Of a stretch of 6,117 nucleotides of DNA, positions 5,357 to 6,117 are shown piece after piece. The stretch's first letter is position 1. Each line of letters starts with the position of its first letter. The DNA comes from Alphaproteobacteria bacterium (lineage in GTDB: Bacteria > Pseudomonadota > Alphaproteobacteria > Micropepsales > Micropepsaceae), in the NCBI GenBank assembly GCA_003246795.1, contig QKCS01000309.1:1-6117 (forward strand). Direction: 5' to 3'. The translations under genes were made by a program, and so were the position numbers. A model generated the notes under the pieces. It was not told where the DNA came from and did not search any database. It was given only the letters and a program-made list of their open reading frames with translations.

Positions 5357-6117
5357 GCCCCGACGTGCACCTCGCGCGGCGGCGGCGTCATGCGCAGCGC
5401 CGTGATCTGGTTGCGCTGCCGGCGCAGGACTTCGAATTTGAATCCGTGAAAGCTGAACACTTGGCCGACCTCGGGGATCGTCTGCGCCTCGTGGATGACG
5501 AGCCCCGCGATGGTCGTCGCTTCCTCGTCCGGTAGCTCCCAATTCATCGAGCGGTTCAGCTCGCGGATCGTGACCCATCCGTCCACGTTGACACTGCCGT
5601 CCAGTTGCGGCCTGACGCCCGTCACCGGCAGATCGTGCTCGTCGCGAATCTCGCCGACGATCTCTTCCAAGATGTCTTCGAGCGTGATGAGCCCTTGAAG
5701 CGCGCCATACTCGTCGACCACGAGCGCAAAGTGCGTCCGCCGTTGCAGAAACGCCCGCAATTGGTTGGTCAAGGGCGTCGTCTCCGGAACGAACCACGGC
5801 TTGGCGACCAGCGACATGGCGTTCACGGCCTTGATGTTGCCCTCGGCCCGCGCCAATGCGCGAAGCACGTCCTTCGCATGCAGAAGGCCGACGATGTTGT
5901 CGGGATCGCCTTTGAAGACCGGCAGGCGAGTATGCGGTTGCGACAGCACGCGGTCCAGCATCTCTTCGGGCGGAAGATCGCCGTCGATCATCACCATGCT
6001 CTTGCGGTGGATCATCACGTCGGCGACCTGCAATTCCTTGAGGTCCAGGATGCCGCCCAGCATGTTGCGGTCCGCCGTCTGCACCGCGCCCTGGATGTGA
6101 TGCAGGTCGATCGCGCC
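5353..6117 (-). CDS. CorC/HlyC (CNNM-like) CBS-domain membrane protein, N-terminus cut by window edge
   Basis: The frame is open to the right edge, giving the last 254 residues of a protein expected to be about 420-440 long. Numbered from the first visible residue: the end of a linker (IDLHHIQG), two CBS domains in tandem (about 32-89 and 99-160), including VADVMIHR, TRLPVFKGDPDNIVGLLHAKD, VVDEYGALQGLITLEDILEE and the IVGEIRDEHD tail, then a CorC_HlyC domain (about 173-244) ending FKFEVLRRQRNQITALRM. In full-length relatives a DUF21/CNNM transmembrane domain lies N-terminal, and members are implicated in Mg2+/Co2+ transport or efflux; the hemolysin label is historical. The GTG at 6084 lies mid-linker and is not the true start, since the conserved linker continues upstream to the window edge. 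A YbeX-type short CorC without DUF21 is an alternative, but the GAIDLHHI-x-MLGGILDL linker favours the DUF21 form. It converges on the AraC-family gene with interlocked stop codons. Confidence 0.92.
   Translation of the reverse strand, partial: GAIDLHHIQGAVQTADRNMLGGILDLKELQVADVMIHRKSMVMIDGDLPPEEMLDRVLSQPHTRLPVFKGDPDNIVGLLHAKDVLRALARAEGNIKAVNAMSLVAKPWFVPETTPLTNQLRAFLQRRTHFALVVDEYGALQGLITLEDILEEIVGEIRDEHDLPVTGVRPQLDGSVNVDGWVTIRELNRSMNWELPDEEATTIAGLVIHEAQTIPEVGQVFSFHGFKFEVLRRQRNQITALRMTPPPREVHVGA

Noticed and set aside
4346..5797. A 483-codon open frame on the minus strand
   Set aside because: It is antisense to the AraC-family gene and out of frame with the CBS/CorC gene, is rich in Arg/Ala/Gly with no recognisable domain, and is the expected shadow in GC-rich coding DNA.
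5353..6084. CBS/CorC gene starting at GTG 6084
   Set aside because: The frame stays open to the window edge and the upstream residues (IDLHHIQG) continue the family's conserved linker, so the gene is partial rather than starting there.

Overview
The window looks like a stretch of an alphaproteobacterial chromosome. It is GC-rich, several genes use GTG starts, and it carries the alphaproteobacterial core order bolA <-> dnaJ-like -> cobS -> cobT with a CorC/HlyC-type CBS protein nearby. Genus cannot be resolved from the sequence. There are seven protein genes (five complete, two cut by the window edges). I see no RNA genes, mobile elements or CRISPR arrays.

Left part, minus strand (about 1-3229): a co-directional run reads leftwards. 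First comes a J-domain protein with an N-terminal Cys/His cluster (2597-3229), then the AAA+ ATPase CobS (1521-2510), then the VWA-domain protein CobT (1513 to beyond the left edge). CobS and CobT are the chelatase-activating subunits of the aerobic, CobN-dependent cobaltochelatase of cobalamin synthesis. cobN itself is not in view.

Middle: bolA (3320-3601, plus) is divergent from the J-domain gene across a 90-bp gap. That gap holds a plausible sigma70-like promoter for the J-domain gene, placed so close to its ATG that the transcript would be nearly leaderless. Next come a GTG-started, exported, Trp-rich protein of unknown function with a possible LolA/LolB-like fold (3684-4451) and an AraC-family regulator (4496-5356), both plus strand and 44 bp apart.

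Right: the C-terminal 254 residues of a DUF21/CBS/CorC_HlyC protein (minus, 5353 to beyond the right edge). Its stop codon interlocks with the araC-type stop. From memory of rhizobial genomes, aroK-aroB-corC -> <- bolA, dnaJ -> cobS -> cobT is a recurrent layout. On that view the exported protein and its AraC neighbour look like an accessory insertion between bolA and corC.

Most of the window is ordinary core genome. The points worth a second look are the accessory pair, the AraC protein that ends before the family's usual last helix, the near-leaderless J-domain gene, and the tight association of a zinc-motif J-protein with CobST. I found no strong case for an undescribed system.
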